From assembly GCA_030280995.1 (NCBI GenBank), contig JASXTE010000015.1, positions 17,002,001 through 17,066,000 on the forward strand: a DNA stretch of 64,000 nt, read 5' to 3'. The translations under genes and the position numbers were made by a program. This document shows, one piece after another, positions 25,134-36,775 of this stretch. Each line of letters starts with the position of its first letter. The stretch's first letter is position 1. The stretch comes from Hemileia vastatrix (taxonomy: Eukaryota; Basidiomycota; Pucciniomycetes; Pucciniales; Zaghouaniaceae). The notes beneath the pieces are model-generated. The model saw nothing but the letters and a program-made list of their open reading frames with translations. It did no database searches and had not been told where the DNA came from.

Positions 25134-27356
25134 ATGGATCCTACTGTGACTACATCTAGGGGATGTCAGGAGAGGGTTAAATTGCCCAATTCTTTGGCAT
25201 CATTGCCAAAGACGGTAACTACAATCATTAGGTGTTAAGATGAATGCTTGCATTTCGCGGACATTAACACCAAGAAGTTTTTACGCAGGTTTGAACAGGC
25301 AGCTGAAGTTCATGCAGCGACGGAATATGATATGGTGCGTCAAGTACTATTTTTTGTAACTAATGAGTGCAAAGACAATTTAGAGGATCTAAAAGGGCAT
25401 GAAGAGCGAGATTGGCCAGCGCTAAAAGAACAGATGCTCAAGAGATGGCCAAAGGTTACCGAGGAAACTAGGTACACAATGAAGGACCTGGATATCTTGG
25501 TAAAAAGGGTCAAAGCTAAAGGGGGTGTTTGAGACCCTAAGGAATTTAAAAGGTTTAGGGAAGACTTCGACTGAATAGTGGAATATTTAGTTAGTAATGA
25601 AGACTTTAGTGATGCTAATGCCTCTTTACCTTGGTTTTGTGAAGCGTTAGCGCCAGAAGTTGAAGACTGGGAAAAAAGGCGCTTGGATAACGAAGGAAAA
25701 CTGGTTAAAAAAAGGGACGGAAATTATAAGTACCCTGGATTAGAAGAAGTGGAAACAGCAGTGGAAGCTGAAATGAAGTTGCATCAAGTTGAGTGTCGCG
25801 CAGCTAAGGTTGCTTTGGATAATGAGGAGATGAATGAAGATGCGTCTGGTGTACGATTGCCTCCTCAGATGTTGTCACCTAAAGTTAAATTTTTTACTAA
25901 GGAGCCAGACTCAGTTATGGCAAGGATTGATGAGTTGGAGAAAACGATAATTGAAGCGGCAAGGGCAAAAGAATTGTTTAGGCCCAAGAGTTCTCCTCAA
26001 CCTTTGCGTTTTTCTGCTATGGTGTGCTATTATTGTAATAAAGAGGGGCATAATAGGATGAGGTGTAATGCGCTTCAAAGGGATAAAGAGGAAAAGGTAG
26101 TTTACAAGGACAGGACTACGCTTATGCTTGAAGACGGCACTAAGCTTGTTAAAGACAAGGATCAAGGGATGGGAGCCATGGTTATTGATCATATTAATAG
26201 AAAGTCTATGGAAGGCAGGTCAAACAAGGGCAAAGAGCCTGAAATTAAAGAAAAAGGCAAGGATACGAAGTCAGTCAATTTTGCAGTTACTTGCACAGTG
26301 CTGGATTTTAAAGTAAAAGAGGGAGCAGTTGCAGCGCGTTTAGAGATGTTTGCAGCAAAGCACAAGAAAATGGCCCCACCTACAGTTACTAGGCTAAGAA
26401 GGACTGGCGCTAGGTATGTGAATCCAGAGGATATGGAGGAAGTAGGGTATACTACTAGAGAGAATACACCTGCGCCTATGGAGGATGTTGAAATGGATGG
26501 TATGGAACCAGGTGGTTATGATGTGGATCACCAGGTAGAAGATCAAATGGCAATGTTGGAGGAGTCAGAGGTAGTACAGCAAAGAGCGGTACCTGCTGAA
26601 GGAATGCCAGGAGCAAGGCACAATACTCCAAAGAACCCACCTGGAAGAGCGAAAGTTGGTGCGAAGGCGACTCAACCTAAATGGAGAATGCAGCGCCCAG
26701 TTCACTCTGATTTTCCTAAAGCGGCCAAGGATTTAGTTGCGCAATGTTTGAAGACTACAGTCTTTGTTCCATTGGGGATGCTGACAGCAGTAGCGCCAGA
26801 TGTAGCAAATGGAATTGTGGATAAGTGCAGGAAGCAAAGGATTGCTAGTTGCTCTGAGTTTGACGTTGAACAGCAGACATTTCAGCTGGTCATTTGAATA
26901 CCTAGGGCGCCACATTATGCAGGACCCTTAGAGTATTTAACAATTACTGTAAATGGTAAGCAAATTAAAGTGTTAGTGGATACAGGTTCACAAATCAACG
27001 TGGTGTCAGTGGATGATGCAGTGGAGTTAGGTCTTCCTGTTAAAGACGGTGAAGGCACTGTTGCAGGAATTGGTGGAGGTAGGCTACCTGTTATAGGTGT
27101 AGCAGAGTATGTATGCACTAGAGTTGTGGGAGCAACAAGGGATATACATTTTTATGTTCCAATGGGTGTAGTAAAACCAGTTTTAGGCACACCATTTTTA
27201 ATGGATTATTCTGCAACTATAGATTATTGTTTGAATAAGACTATTGGAATAAGGATTATGGGTGATGATGGTGTTCCAGTAACAGCGGTCTTAGTAGCGC
27301 CCAAGGATGGTGGCTGGGAAAGTAAGTACTCTGGAGCTGCATGGTTAGAGAAATAA
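25134..27356 (+). pseudogene. gag: Gag-protease region of element C
   Basis: A single frame from the ATG at 25134 runs through gag into protease, broken by TAA near 25236 and TGA at 25530-25532, 25572-25574 and 26895-26897, and ending at 27354-27356. The N-terminal part matches the gag of element E. A CCHC zinc knuckle (CYYCNKEGHNRMRC) lies at about 26026-26068, followed by a Lys/Glu-rich linker. The protease motif LVDTGSQ is near 26972-26992. Gag packages RNA and protease matures the polyprotein. At 26895 the TGA stands where an Arg codon (CGA) would be a single transition away. It cannot now make a complete product. Confidence 0.82.
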
Positions 27357-27863
27357 AGAGAATTTTTTAAGGAAGTCTCAGATGACAAGATAGGGCAACC
27401 GCCAGGAAGGCACCAACATTTTCATTAGGGACTGGAATTTTAGGTGTTACTATCTCCCAGGATGAGAGGAACCTGGATAGTGACCAGTCAGTCCAACAAG
27501 AAGGGATACATAAAGCGGTACTTCATAGGTGTCTTGGGAATACTACTGTAGAATGTATTATACCTAAGCTTTTTAATTTCTTTGATTATGGATATTTTTA
27601 TATTTATATTAAAATGAAAAGACAAAAACAGGATTTAGGTGCAACCTGTAGCTATATTAAAAAGGGTTTTATTTTAATTAATGAAGAAAGCAGCAAGAGC
27701 TGTTTTGCATCAAAGTATAAACCAGTAGCTGTTAAGGTTAAACCAGTGAATGTAGCAATGCCTGATTTTAATCCTCCTTTGTAGAGGCCAGCACTGTCTA
27801 GGAATCCTTATGATACCCCTTTAAAGAAGTTTCCTGCCTGATTTTGCGCCTACTAGTAAGATT

Positions 27864-29726
27864 ATGATGGAAAGGCTTCAGATGGTTAATTTTGGACCAG
27901 AGGATTGGTTATCGCATGAAGAAAAGAAGTTGTTGTTACATGTTATGGTTCTAAGGGAAAATGCTATTGCGTTTTCAGAAGAAGAAAGAGGTTTGTTGAA
28001 ACACTCTTATGGTAAACCTTATATTGTTCCAGTTATACCTCATGCACCATGGCAGAAGAAGGCTTTTCTAATACCAGCGGCCATAAGAGAAGAGTATACG
28101 GAATTAATTAGGTGAAGGTTAAAGTCTGGCTTGTATGAACAGTCTATGTCTAGTTATTTAAGTCAAGTGTTTTGTGTTGTTAAACATAATGGTAAATTAA
28201 GGGTTGTTCATGATCTTAGGGAGATGAACAAGGTTACAGTAAAGGACGCAGGGATGCCACCAACGCCAGAGGAGTTTGTGGATTCTTTTGCGGGACCTGC
28301 ATGTTATGGATTAGGTGATATTATGGGAGGATACGATGAGCACGAATTAGACAAATCATCCAGACCCATGACGACGTTTGAAACACCACTGGGGTTCTTC
28401 AGGTTGACAAGGTTACCGCAAGGCACAACAAATTCTGTGACGTTATATCAAGCACAGATGATGTGGATATTGCAAGATGAAATTCCAGAACACATGGGAA
28501 TTTTCATTGATGATGGCGGTATAAAAGGACCAGCCAGTGATTATGATGGGGAAGTGTTAGAAGAGAATCTGCATATTAGAAAGTTTGTTTGGGAATATGT
28601 GATTACTCTGGAAAGAGTGCTATTTAGGATAGAGGAGGCAGGATTAACAATTTCTGGGTCCAAATTTTCTTGTTGTGTTCCAGCGCTAGATATAGTGGGA
28701 CATGTGGTATGCAAGGAAGGGAGAATTGTTGCTGAGAAACAGAGGAATAAGGTACTTACGTGGCTGAGACCAAGAAATACTAAGGAAGTTAGAGGGTTTT
28801 TATGCATCTGTACATATGTAAGAATGTTTATTCAAGATTTTGCTTTGTTGTCTTCATCTTTACGGCGCTTAACAAGAAAAGATGTTGTATGGGATTGGAC
28901 GGAGGAATGCGAGGAGTCATTTGAGTTATTGAAAAGGATTGTAGGGAAAGACATTCTTTTGAAGAAATTGGAGTATGGACCAGGCACTAGGAAAATTACT
29001 CTAGCGGTAGATTCTAGTGTGTCCGCGGTGGGCGCAGTTTTGATGCAGGAGGATGAGGAAGGTAATGATAGACCTGTCCTTTATGAGTCTAAGACTTTTA
29101 CCAAAGTGGAGTCCAGGTACTCTCAGTCCAAGTTGGAGTTATGTGGAGTAGCAAAGATTCTTAAGAAGCTACAATGGATGCTTTGGGGGCAGCATTTTAA
29201 GCTGCAGGTTGATGCGCTATCCTTGGTGCAAATGATTAGTAGCCCGAGTTTACCAGATGCACCCATGACAAGGTGGGTAGCGCAGATTAATTTGTTTTCT
29301 TTTGATTTAGTCCATAAACTGGGAAAATTGTTCACTATGCTGGATTCATTGTCAAGAAGACTGCTGTGTGAAGAAGACTCGGAAGCAGAAGAATTGAAAG
29401 AAGATAAGAAATGGGTAAATGGGATAGATTATTGTTATGAAAGATTTAACAGTAACGTCCGCAATGACAATAAACTAGCAGGCAGTATTGTCCGTGATGA
29501 CAATAAACTAGTAATGCGGAAGGTCTGTAAAGACATAAAAATAGATATTGACAATGCAAAGGATGTTTGTAGCAAGGGTAGTCTGCAACTGGATTTAGGG
29601 GACACTGAAGCTAACGTAGCAACAAGAAGTGCGCAAGGCAAGGTAGTGGAAGAGTCAGATGATGAAGATGATTCAAGGGGAAGTCAAGACAGTAGTACTC
29701 ATCTTGAAGAAGGGGGAGTATTCTGA
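27864..29726 (+). pseudogene. pol: Reverse transcriptase and RNase H of element C
   Basis: The RT contains the LRVVHDLREMNKV block near 28198, LTRLPQGTTNS near 28402 and the catalytic FIDD at about 28501-28515, a variant of the YxDD box. RNase H follows with LAVDSS near 29000, a second acidic position in SKLELCGVAK, and VDALSLV near 29208. RT copies the element RNA and RNase H removes it. The frame equals that of gag-protease, but a TGA at 28113-28115 breaks it, and the 500 bases between 27356 and 27864 are scrambled. A one-base insertion in a G run near 29713 shifts the frame before integrase. Confidence 0.85.
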
Positions 29727-31018
29727 AGACGACGCATCTACTAATGAGGAAGTAGAGTTGTTAAGGTTATATTTGGAAGGAAGTAGTGGACCAGATTTTT
29801 GCAATAAAAAGGGTTGGCGCAACATTAAGAAGCGCGCTAAAGGTTATTTTATTAAAAATGGGAAGTTATGGAAGAATCGAGCTTTGTCTCCTCAGTTAGT
29901 TGTTCAAACTAGGGAAGGGAAGGAGAAGATACTCAGGGAGGTACATGATAATTTAGGACATAGATGTCAAGATGAGACGTATTGCAGAGTTAGGGAAAGA
30001 TTCTGGTGGCCCAATATGAAAAATGAAGTAAGAGATTGGGTTAAATATTTTCCTGAATGTCAGCGCAGGAGTTACAGAAAGCCAAAAGAGAAAGGTAGAG
30101 CAACAGGCGAAGATACTGTTTTTGTTAGGGTCAGTTTAGATGCAGTTCATATAAAAGAAGGACGCTTTAAATACTTGATAGTAGCCAGGGATGATCTATC
30201 AGGATGGATTGAAGCAGCGCCATTGGTAAATCTCAAGGCGAGTAATGTAGCTGAATTTTTGACAAAAGAATGGATTTACAGGTATGGGGTAATGAAGATG
30301 GTAACCGTAGATGGTGGCGCTGAATTTGCTGGAGAATTCCAAGAGGTAGTAAAAAGTATTGGCGCAAAGTTATGAGTTGCAACACCATATTATCCGGAAG
30401 CAGAGGGAATGGTAGAAAGAGGGCATCAAGTTATAAAAGATGCGCTAGTTAAACTATGTGGAAATAATGGGGCAAAGTGGAAGAACTATTTGCCATTATT
30501 TTTGTTTGCGGACAGGATTTCAGTTAAAAAGAGAAAAGGGTTTTCACTGTATGAACTAATGTTTGGTCAAAGGGCGGTATTACCTATTGATATAGAGGCT
30601 GGATCATTTCTAGGATGTGACTGGGATCAAGTGCACTCAACTGAAGATTTAATTCTAGCAAGGGTAGCGCAGCTTGAAAGAAAGGACGAGTTTGTGGAGA
30701 AGGCATATGATAGAATGATGCAGATCCGTGACAAGTCAGTTAAATATTGGGATGAGCGTTTAGCGCATAGGGTAAGGAATCCATTGAAACCGGGAGATTT
30801 GGTTTTGGTTTATAATAGAAGTTTAGAAAGCCAATGGGGCAAGATGTTTTCTGACAGATGGAATGGTCCATATAAGATAAGAAAGCAGATAACTGGAGGA
30901 ACTAAATGGTACTGAATGGAAGCGGCATGTGGGGGCAGATCAGATCAAAAGGTTCTACCCAAGGGGTGTTCCAGTGATACAAGATAACCTCCAAAATGAG
31001 ATAAAACTACCAGAATAA
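29659..31018 (+). pseudogene. Integrase of element C
   Basis: The zinc-binding part has H..H (HDNLGH near 29941) and ECQRR, but the first Cys of the usual CxxC pair is replaced (FPEC). The catalytic triad is visible as SLDAVHI, VTVDGGAEF and, after a TGA at 30373-30375, EGMVERGHQ near 30400. Integrase joins the cDNA to host DNA. A frameshift near 30905 separates the last readable part, which ends at a TAA at 31016-31018 after RFYPRGVPV. This element therefore has no active integrase. Confidence 0.85.
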
Positions 31019-31623
31019 TACCTCTGGGAAGAGGTTAAACTAACAAGTTATGTTAAGTTTTGTTTTTCTAAGAGGACTCACAGGAGGCTTTGACACAGTT
31101 GTGACGGATAGAGGGCGCTAACTGGAAGTTAGGCGGACTATGGCTGAACAGGCAACTGGCATAAGTGCTTAGATGAGGGCGTAGAGGAAAATGAAATCTT
31201 ATATTTTCATCGTTGGAGGGGGCATGACAAAATAGGTAATTGGATTAAAGGAGATGTGTATCATGTAAACGCAAAAGACGCTGGGGTTTTAGCTAATGGG
31301 TTAACTAATCAGGAGTGGAATAGTGATTTATAGATGAGGCACTCTACAGTTCAATTCTTATTTTACATGGAATATTGCTGTATCGCAGTAAAGGCGGTAA
31401 AGTTTTATGATATAAAGGTTTATTTATGAATTTTTTTTGGGGTTCACAGTCTTTTAAAGAAAGTAGATGGAGCAAAGTTAGGCACTCTATAGTATGGAAG
31501 ACAGGTGTAATAAAATAGCACCATGTCTAAAAAGATTATGTGAAGGCATAGCATGAAAAATATATGAAGACTATGTACAGGGAGAATGGACAGAGGAGGC
31601 TCATAAGGAAAAGCGCTAGTGGG
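31019..31623. other. Untranslated gap between integrase and antisense genes
   Basis: No protein-like frame on either strand. It is the space between the convergent 3' ends of pol (plus) and the first antisense gene (minus), so it may hold both polyadenylation regions. Confidence 0.45.
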
Positions 31624-32648
31624 CTATTCAGTATCAGAGTGAAAGCTAATAGGATATCCTTTCCAGTCTTCAGGCATGACGAAGCGACGGGGATTGGCGG
31701 GGAATCCAAGAATAGTTGATGAGCTGATTTTGTTCATTAGCTGACCTATCATTTCTATATGGGTATAGCGAGATTCAAGTTCAGCATCAGAAAAAGCTGG
31801 TGCATTAGAGTAGGATAGAGACATAGCGTCATATATAAGACAAATTCTGGAAAACATTTGCATGGAATGGACAAAGGGTAAATGAATAGGAACCCATCCC
31901 AGGGAGATGGATTCATTGAAGCCTGACAAGGAGTCAGTAGGCAAGGGGAGCGTAAGTATAATAAAGGATACTTACTTGCTAATAAGTTTTGTGTGCGCGC
32001 TGATGGTGAAGTAATGGTAACCGCCTCAGGAGCAGCTGCAGTGGAGCCTGAGCGCATAGAAGCGTTAGAGCTTGGAGTGTAAGAAGGTGTAGCGCTAGGC
32101 TGAATAGATATTTTGCGCCTGGGAAAACTAGGAAACAATGGATATTCATAAGGAACATTATTATTAGTGGAAATAGTGGGACTAGTGGTTGTAGCTATGG
32201 GAGCGCTACTAGTAGAGCTAGGTGGAAAGCGAATATAACCAGTAGGTGGAGGAGTATTCTGGTTTAAAGAGATATTGCAAGTTTTGCGGTATCTAAAGCA
32301 ATTGTCACAGGCAGGTCTAAAGGAGGCATACCCCCGCGGTTTAGAAAATGTACAATGAAAGTTGTGGCATTTACAAAACAAGCACACTTGATCTTTTGGG
32401 ACAGTACGATATTGAGTCATAATATTTGGATGAAAGGGATCTAGGTTATTAGAAGGGTTATTTATAAGATAACATGGCATTATAGAGAAGTCACCAGTGC
32501 GCCATGTCTGACTTGAGAACTGGATGGTTTCTAAGAAGATAGGGAAAATTTTCGTCATAATGAAGGACCCAAGGAAAGGCAAATCTGTCGCAGTCAAGGG
32601 AAAATCATACATTGCAAAGATCTGAAGATTACAAGAGAGCGCATGCAT
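31624..32648 (-). CDS. Antisense spliced gene in element C: double cysteine-cluster protein (alpha)
   Basis: An ATG at 32648, one 53-nt GT-AG intron (31923-31975) and a stop at 31624-31626 give an uninterrupted 323-residue protein on the strand opposite to gag-pol. Cysteines at 89, 92, 99, 114, 117 and 124 form C-x2-C-x6-C-x14-C-x2-C-x6-C, close to the fungal Zn2Cys6 DNA-binding cluster, whose linker is usually shorter. A Pro/Ser/Thr-rich linker follows, then a structured C-terminal end. The next gene (beta) has the same spacing and the same C-x-FSK after the third Cys. The frame stays open upstream of the ATG, so an earlier start or exon is possible. A zinc-binding or DNA-binding role is inference. 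This is the best-preserved gene of element C. Confidence 0.68.
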
Positions 32649-32897
32649 GTTCAATGCAGGGGAAGTATTTGCTGCTATAGAAAGTAGCAACGATCTCAAG
32701 TTGTTATTTTTTTATTATTATTGTCGTTTCATCATTTATAGGCATTTAGTAGAAGGGTGCTGCTTAGAAAAAGGATGATAATTTTTGAAGGCAACTCATC
32801 TCGCAGTTGTAGAATTCTCACAGGAAAATTAAGGGAAAATAAAATAATAATATTACAGTTTTTTTTACAAGGTAATATATACAAGGAAGATTTTTTT
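32649..32897. other. Spacer between antisense genes alpha and beta
   Basis: A 249-bp AT-rich gap with runs of A/T. It could hold the 3' end of beta and the start region of alpha. No clear signal was recognised. Confidence 0.35.
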
Positions 32898-33944
32898 TTA
32901 GTAGTCTGCGTCATCAAAGATTGGAACGCAGAAAGCCCAGTCGTAAACAGCCTCTTTCATGTTTTGTTGCAAGGTGGTTATTAGCTGTTTCCGTTTGTTA
33001 TACTCGGCGCAAGTATAAACAGGGACTGCCTTGAGGAATCCTTTGACTGCAGTTAACATGTCGTTCATATGATGCATGGTCGCATCGTATGGAGCGCAGG
33101 CAATTTGCTCTGCAAATTTCCAGTTTTGAGCTGCAGAGGGCTCTTCATCATCAATGTCCGGAGTAGTTTCAATGGGTCATTTGTCCAGGATGATGGTATT
33201 GAAGACCGGCTGCATAATTGTCCAGTCAGGGGTGGGTATACAAGGAGTACACTCCAGAATAGGCGCGGTATCCCAGATGGGATCTTCTTCCAAGGCTGGA
33301 AGGAATAGAGGAACGTTTGGAGGTGGAGGCGTTTCAGCATAAGGTGTGCCTGGCGCATTCTAAAAGAGATAAAAAAAGAAAAAAAGAAAATGTTAGGATT
33401 AAGAAAGGAAGAATTAGGAAAAGAAGACTTACAGTACTCTCCTCTGAAAAGAGAGATCTTGGGACAGAAGCGACGTTACTGGGTGTAGGTTCAGGGTAAC
33501 CAACCTTGGTTCGTTTGTTACCAGGTGGGGTAACAGGAGCAGGCGCCGGGCGCTTGATGGTCATTTGACTCGTCATGTTAGTAGTTGAAGCGTTAAAGTC
33601 CAGGTGTGCAACAGTGGGCGGCCCATTGTAACTACACTTCTTTTTGCATTTCTTGCAGTAATTGCATGACTAAAAAAAAGGGGAAAGAAATGAAAGGTTA
33701 GTAACAACAAGGAAGGAAAGTGAAGATGACTTACAGTGAAGAAATTATTGCCATGGCAGGCTTTTGAGAAATGACAAGGAGTTATGTCATTTTCTATGCA
33801 GCGGGTGCATCTTGTCCCACCCATCAGTGTAGTTATGGGCATTGTTAGTGAAGCAGCAGGGGGCTGAGTGCGCATGAACTGTTGAATTGCGTCCATGATG
33901 TTGGCGGTATTTTCAGTGTTAGGATTGGTACTTCTAGTATTCAT
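32898..33944 (-). pseudogene. Antisense spliced gene in element C: double cysteine-cluster protein (beta)
   Basis: Three exons (33735-33944, 33433-33669, 32898-33359) are separated by consensus GTAAG...TAG introns of 65 and 73 nt, all in phase 0. They predict 302 codons, with one in-frame TGA at 33177-33179 that is a single transition from CGA. Cysteines at 46, 49, 57, 72, 75 and 82 give C-x2-C-x7-C-x14-C-x2-C-x6-C, almost identical to alpha. A basic, Pro-rich stretch (KRPAPAPVTPPGNKRTK) follows and could be a nuclear localisation signal. The C-terminal half ends CVPIFDDADY. The shared cluster suggests alpha and beta are ancient duplicates. A possible TATA-like box lies about 90 bp upstream. 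Confidence 0.62.
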
Positions 33945-34035
33945 TATAAGAGAAGAGGATGGTAAAAAGGAGAAGAAGAGGATAGATAAGAGAAGAAGGC
34001 AGAAGATGGAGGAAGAAAACGCTGCAAGACGCAGG

Positions 34036-34043
34036 TATTTATG
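34036..34043 (-). promoter_or_regulatory. TATA-like element before antisense gene beta
   Basis: On the minus strand this reads CATAAATA, about 92 bases before the ATG of beta and 24 bases inside the purine tract that borders the 3' LTR. Position and sequence fit a core promoter, but such AT-rich words are common here. Confidence 0.3.
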
Positions 34044-34066
34044 GGCTCCTGGGGACAGTCGCAAGT

Positions 34067-34076
34067 AGAAGGAGGA
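34067..34076 (+). other. Polypurine tract of element C
   Basis: AGAAGGAGGA lies immediately before the 3' LTR. Confidence 0.75.
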
Positions 34077-35285
34077 TACGGTACGTGCCTTGCAGGTAGC
34101 ATAATTTTAGACCAATCAGCCCGCGTAGTCCAGGAAGAACAAAGGAAGTTAGGGCAGTAGGAAGCGCTAAAATATAATATGTATTTGCCTGTTTCAAAGA
34201 ACAAAGGAAATGGAAGTGGGGAAAAGGATTAAGGGTCTGTGCGCTTGGATTTTTTAGCAAGATGTGCCGCACAATGGGGAAAAGTGTGTTATTGATTTAG
34301 GACCGTAAAGCGCTAAACAATATGGATTTGGACTTTCCAATAATTATGTGTTACACATTAAGAAAAGAGTTATGAGTTTAGGACAATTAAAGTGCATAGT
34401 ATACTGTACCACGGCTAGTTGGGTAACTTACTGAAACAGGTAATAAGGGAGGCTAACTAGTTAAGCGAATTGTCAAGACTATGAACTTAGTATTAAAAAA
34501 AGAAGAGTGGGGACTCAATCAAAAAACTGCTCAAGATTCAAGGAGGCTAAGATCAGCATTAGAATGGGTCAAAACTGAAAATAGCGCTGAAACAAAAACA
34601 AAGGTATGGTCAAAAACGCATATGTGGAGTATGAGTGACACAAGTTAATACTAGCATTAGTAATCATAGGATATGTTTTAGGCACCGTAGTTGTTATAAG
34701 CAGTGTGCGTAGTTTACTAATAGATTAGCTATTGTTTTACTAATGTGGCGCTAGAGCCAGCGCTGAAGATCCACTAGGGAACTGTGTTTTGAATACTGGA
34801 AAAATATAAAAAGGAGGACTATTCAATAGAGATAGGGAGCCCTTTTTTAGAGAGAGAGATATATATATATAAGTAAAATAGAATAGTGAATTAGAGATAT
34901 TTTCTGAGTCTTTTATCATTTGTGCATCTGTGTGTGTATTTCATATAGTATAAGTGAAGGAGCGCAACATAGAGAGAATATATAGATTTAGTAGGATTGA
35001 CTATTATTAGAGTTATTTTATTGCTATAATAAGGCATATTCAAAGAGAGCGCTTCAAGAGGGATTAGCACTTATTAAGAATAGAAATATCCAGATAGTAA
35101 TACTTGTTTTCCTGATCTCTAAGACTCATCTCTCATCTTATAAACTTTCTAATCAAATATTAGTGTTACACATTATTGCGCTGTCTTTAAAATAAGAGTG
35201 GCAGGTGCTTCTTTTTAGAAATTGAAGAGGAGAACCAACCCATCTTGTATTGTGTCTACTGCTTAGTACTTTAGAACAGTCTACA
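34077..35285 (+). repeat. 3' LTR of element C
   Basis: Direct copy of 23670-24891. Its first bases read TACGGTACG where the 5' copy has TGTGGTACG, so the terminal TG has mutated. It ends CAGTCTACA. Confidence 0.88.
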
Positions 35286-35386
35286 CCGAAGATGAAGGTC
35301 CACCTGTACAAATATCATTGAACACATGGTTGCATGGAAAAATACTATGGTGTACCCTGATCTTTGGCCGAAGATCAGGGTACACC
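35286..35386 (+). repeat. Continuation of the left palindrome arm after element C
   Basis: The first 20 bases complete the palindrome cut at 23669. A spacer matching the one near 23199 follows, then a further palindrome at 35349-35386. Element C therefore split a pre-existing array. Confidence 0.8.
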
Positions 35387-35742
35387 TCTTCAAATTTCAA
35401 GAAAATATGATTAGGTGAAAAAACCACAGGTGGGCATCCACCTAAAGCAAACAATAAAGGTTAAATATTCCAAATTCAAAGATGAACACTGTTATTTTAT
35501 CAAATATAAAATAATATTATATATAGTCTTTGATCGTTAGAATTTGAAGTTATTTTGTTCATGTATAAATTATAACAAACTAGCCATGATTAATATCCCC
35601 AAGTCAAGATTTACATGTGGTTTTAGAAAGTATATTTAAACTTTACTTGAAAATCTTTCAGGTAAAATCTTACCTGCAGGGGAAGATCAGATTCCTTCAT
35701 TGTATTTTTGCATGATTTGAAATAATATGAAATAAATTTAGA
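35387..35742. other. Centre between the two inverted array arms
   Basis: About 350 bp without palindromic units or open frames. It is the loop of the large inverted repeat formed by the two arms. Confidence 0.5.
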
Positions 35743-36775
35743 GGTGTACACTGATCTTTGCCCAAAGATCAGGGTCCACTATGGTATTTTTGCCTGCAAC
35801 TATGTTTTCAGTGATATTTTTAGAGGTGTACCTTCATCTTTGGCTAAAGATCAGAGTCCACCATTGTATATTGGGCTTGGTTAAAATTTTATGAGTAATT
35901 TAGAGAAGTGTACCCTGATCTTCAAGGCAAGATCAGAATCTAAAAATATGTATTTGCTTTTATTCAAAAAGTAAATGAAAATTGATGTGTACCCTGATCT
36001 TCAGGCAAAGATCAGAGTCCACCTCTGTATTTTTTACCTGGACTAAATTGTATGTGAGATTTTGAGAAGTGTAAACTAATATTTGGGCCATGATCAGAGA
36101 CCACAAATATGTTTTTGCTGTTATTCAAAAACTACATGAAAATTAATGATGTGCACCCTGATCTTTGGGAAAAGATCAGGGTCCACCTTTTGTTTTTGCC
36201 TGTATTCAAATTGTGCATGAATTTGAAAATAAATGACCCTTTTTCTAACACCTTCATCAGAGGCATCCATTGTATTTTTGCCTTTCTACACATTGTGCTT
36301 GAAAATTGAAGATGTGTACCCTGATTTGCACACAAAGATCAGGGTACATATGTTTTTTCTCCAATTCAAATATTTGTTAAAATTCAAAGAGGTGTACCCT
36401 GATCTTTGGCCGACAATCAGGGTACACCATGGTACTTTTGCCTGCAACCATGTGTTCAGTGATATTTGAAGAGGTGGACCTTTATCTTTGGCCAAAGATA
36501 AGAGTCCACCATTGTATATTGGCCTTGATTAAAATTGTATCAGAGATTTTAAGAAGTGTACCCTGATCTTTGCCTAAAGATCAGGGTACACATAAGTGGG
36601 TTTTCCATTATATTGTTTCCTTTCAACACATTGTTCTTAAAAATTGAAAAGTTGTACCTTGATCTACAAGCAAAGATCAGCGTAAACATGTGTATTTTTG
36701 CTTCAATTCAAAATATTTATGAAATTTGTTGAGGTGTACCTTGACCAACGGCTGTTAATCAGTGTCTTTCCTGGT
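35743..36775 (-). repeat. Right, inverted arm of the 81-bp palindromic array
   Basis: Palindromic units start near 35743, 35825, 35907, 35987, 36069, 36149, 36230, 36313, 36391, 36473, 36555, 36651 and 36733, again about 81 bp apart. The spacers between 36036 and 36554 are the reverse complements, in reverse order, of those between 23117 and 23640, so the two arms are inverted copies. The outermost units are more diverged. Confidence 0.85.

Larger units (their letters stand above)
23670..35285 (+). mobile_element. Ty3/gypsy LTR retrotransposon C with antisense genes
   Basis: LTRs of 1,222 and 1,209 bp (23670-24891 and 34077-35285) are followed and preceded by a primer site (24894-24910) and purine tract (34067-34076). 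Gag, protease, reverse transcriptase, RNase H and integrase follow in that order on the plus strand from 25134 to 31018. Then comes 3 kb holding two minus-strand spliced genes. The flanks GCCAA (left) and CCGAA (right) fall inside one palindrome of the 81-bp array and are an imperfect target duplication. LTR divergence of a few percent and several stops mark it as older than element B. The domain order, protease before RT and integrase last, is that of Metaviridae. Confidence 0.9.
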
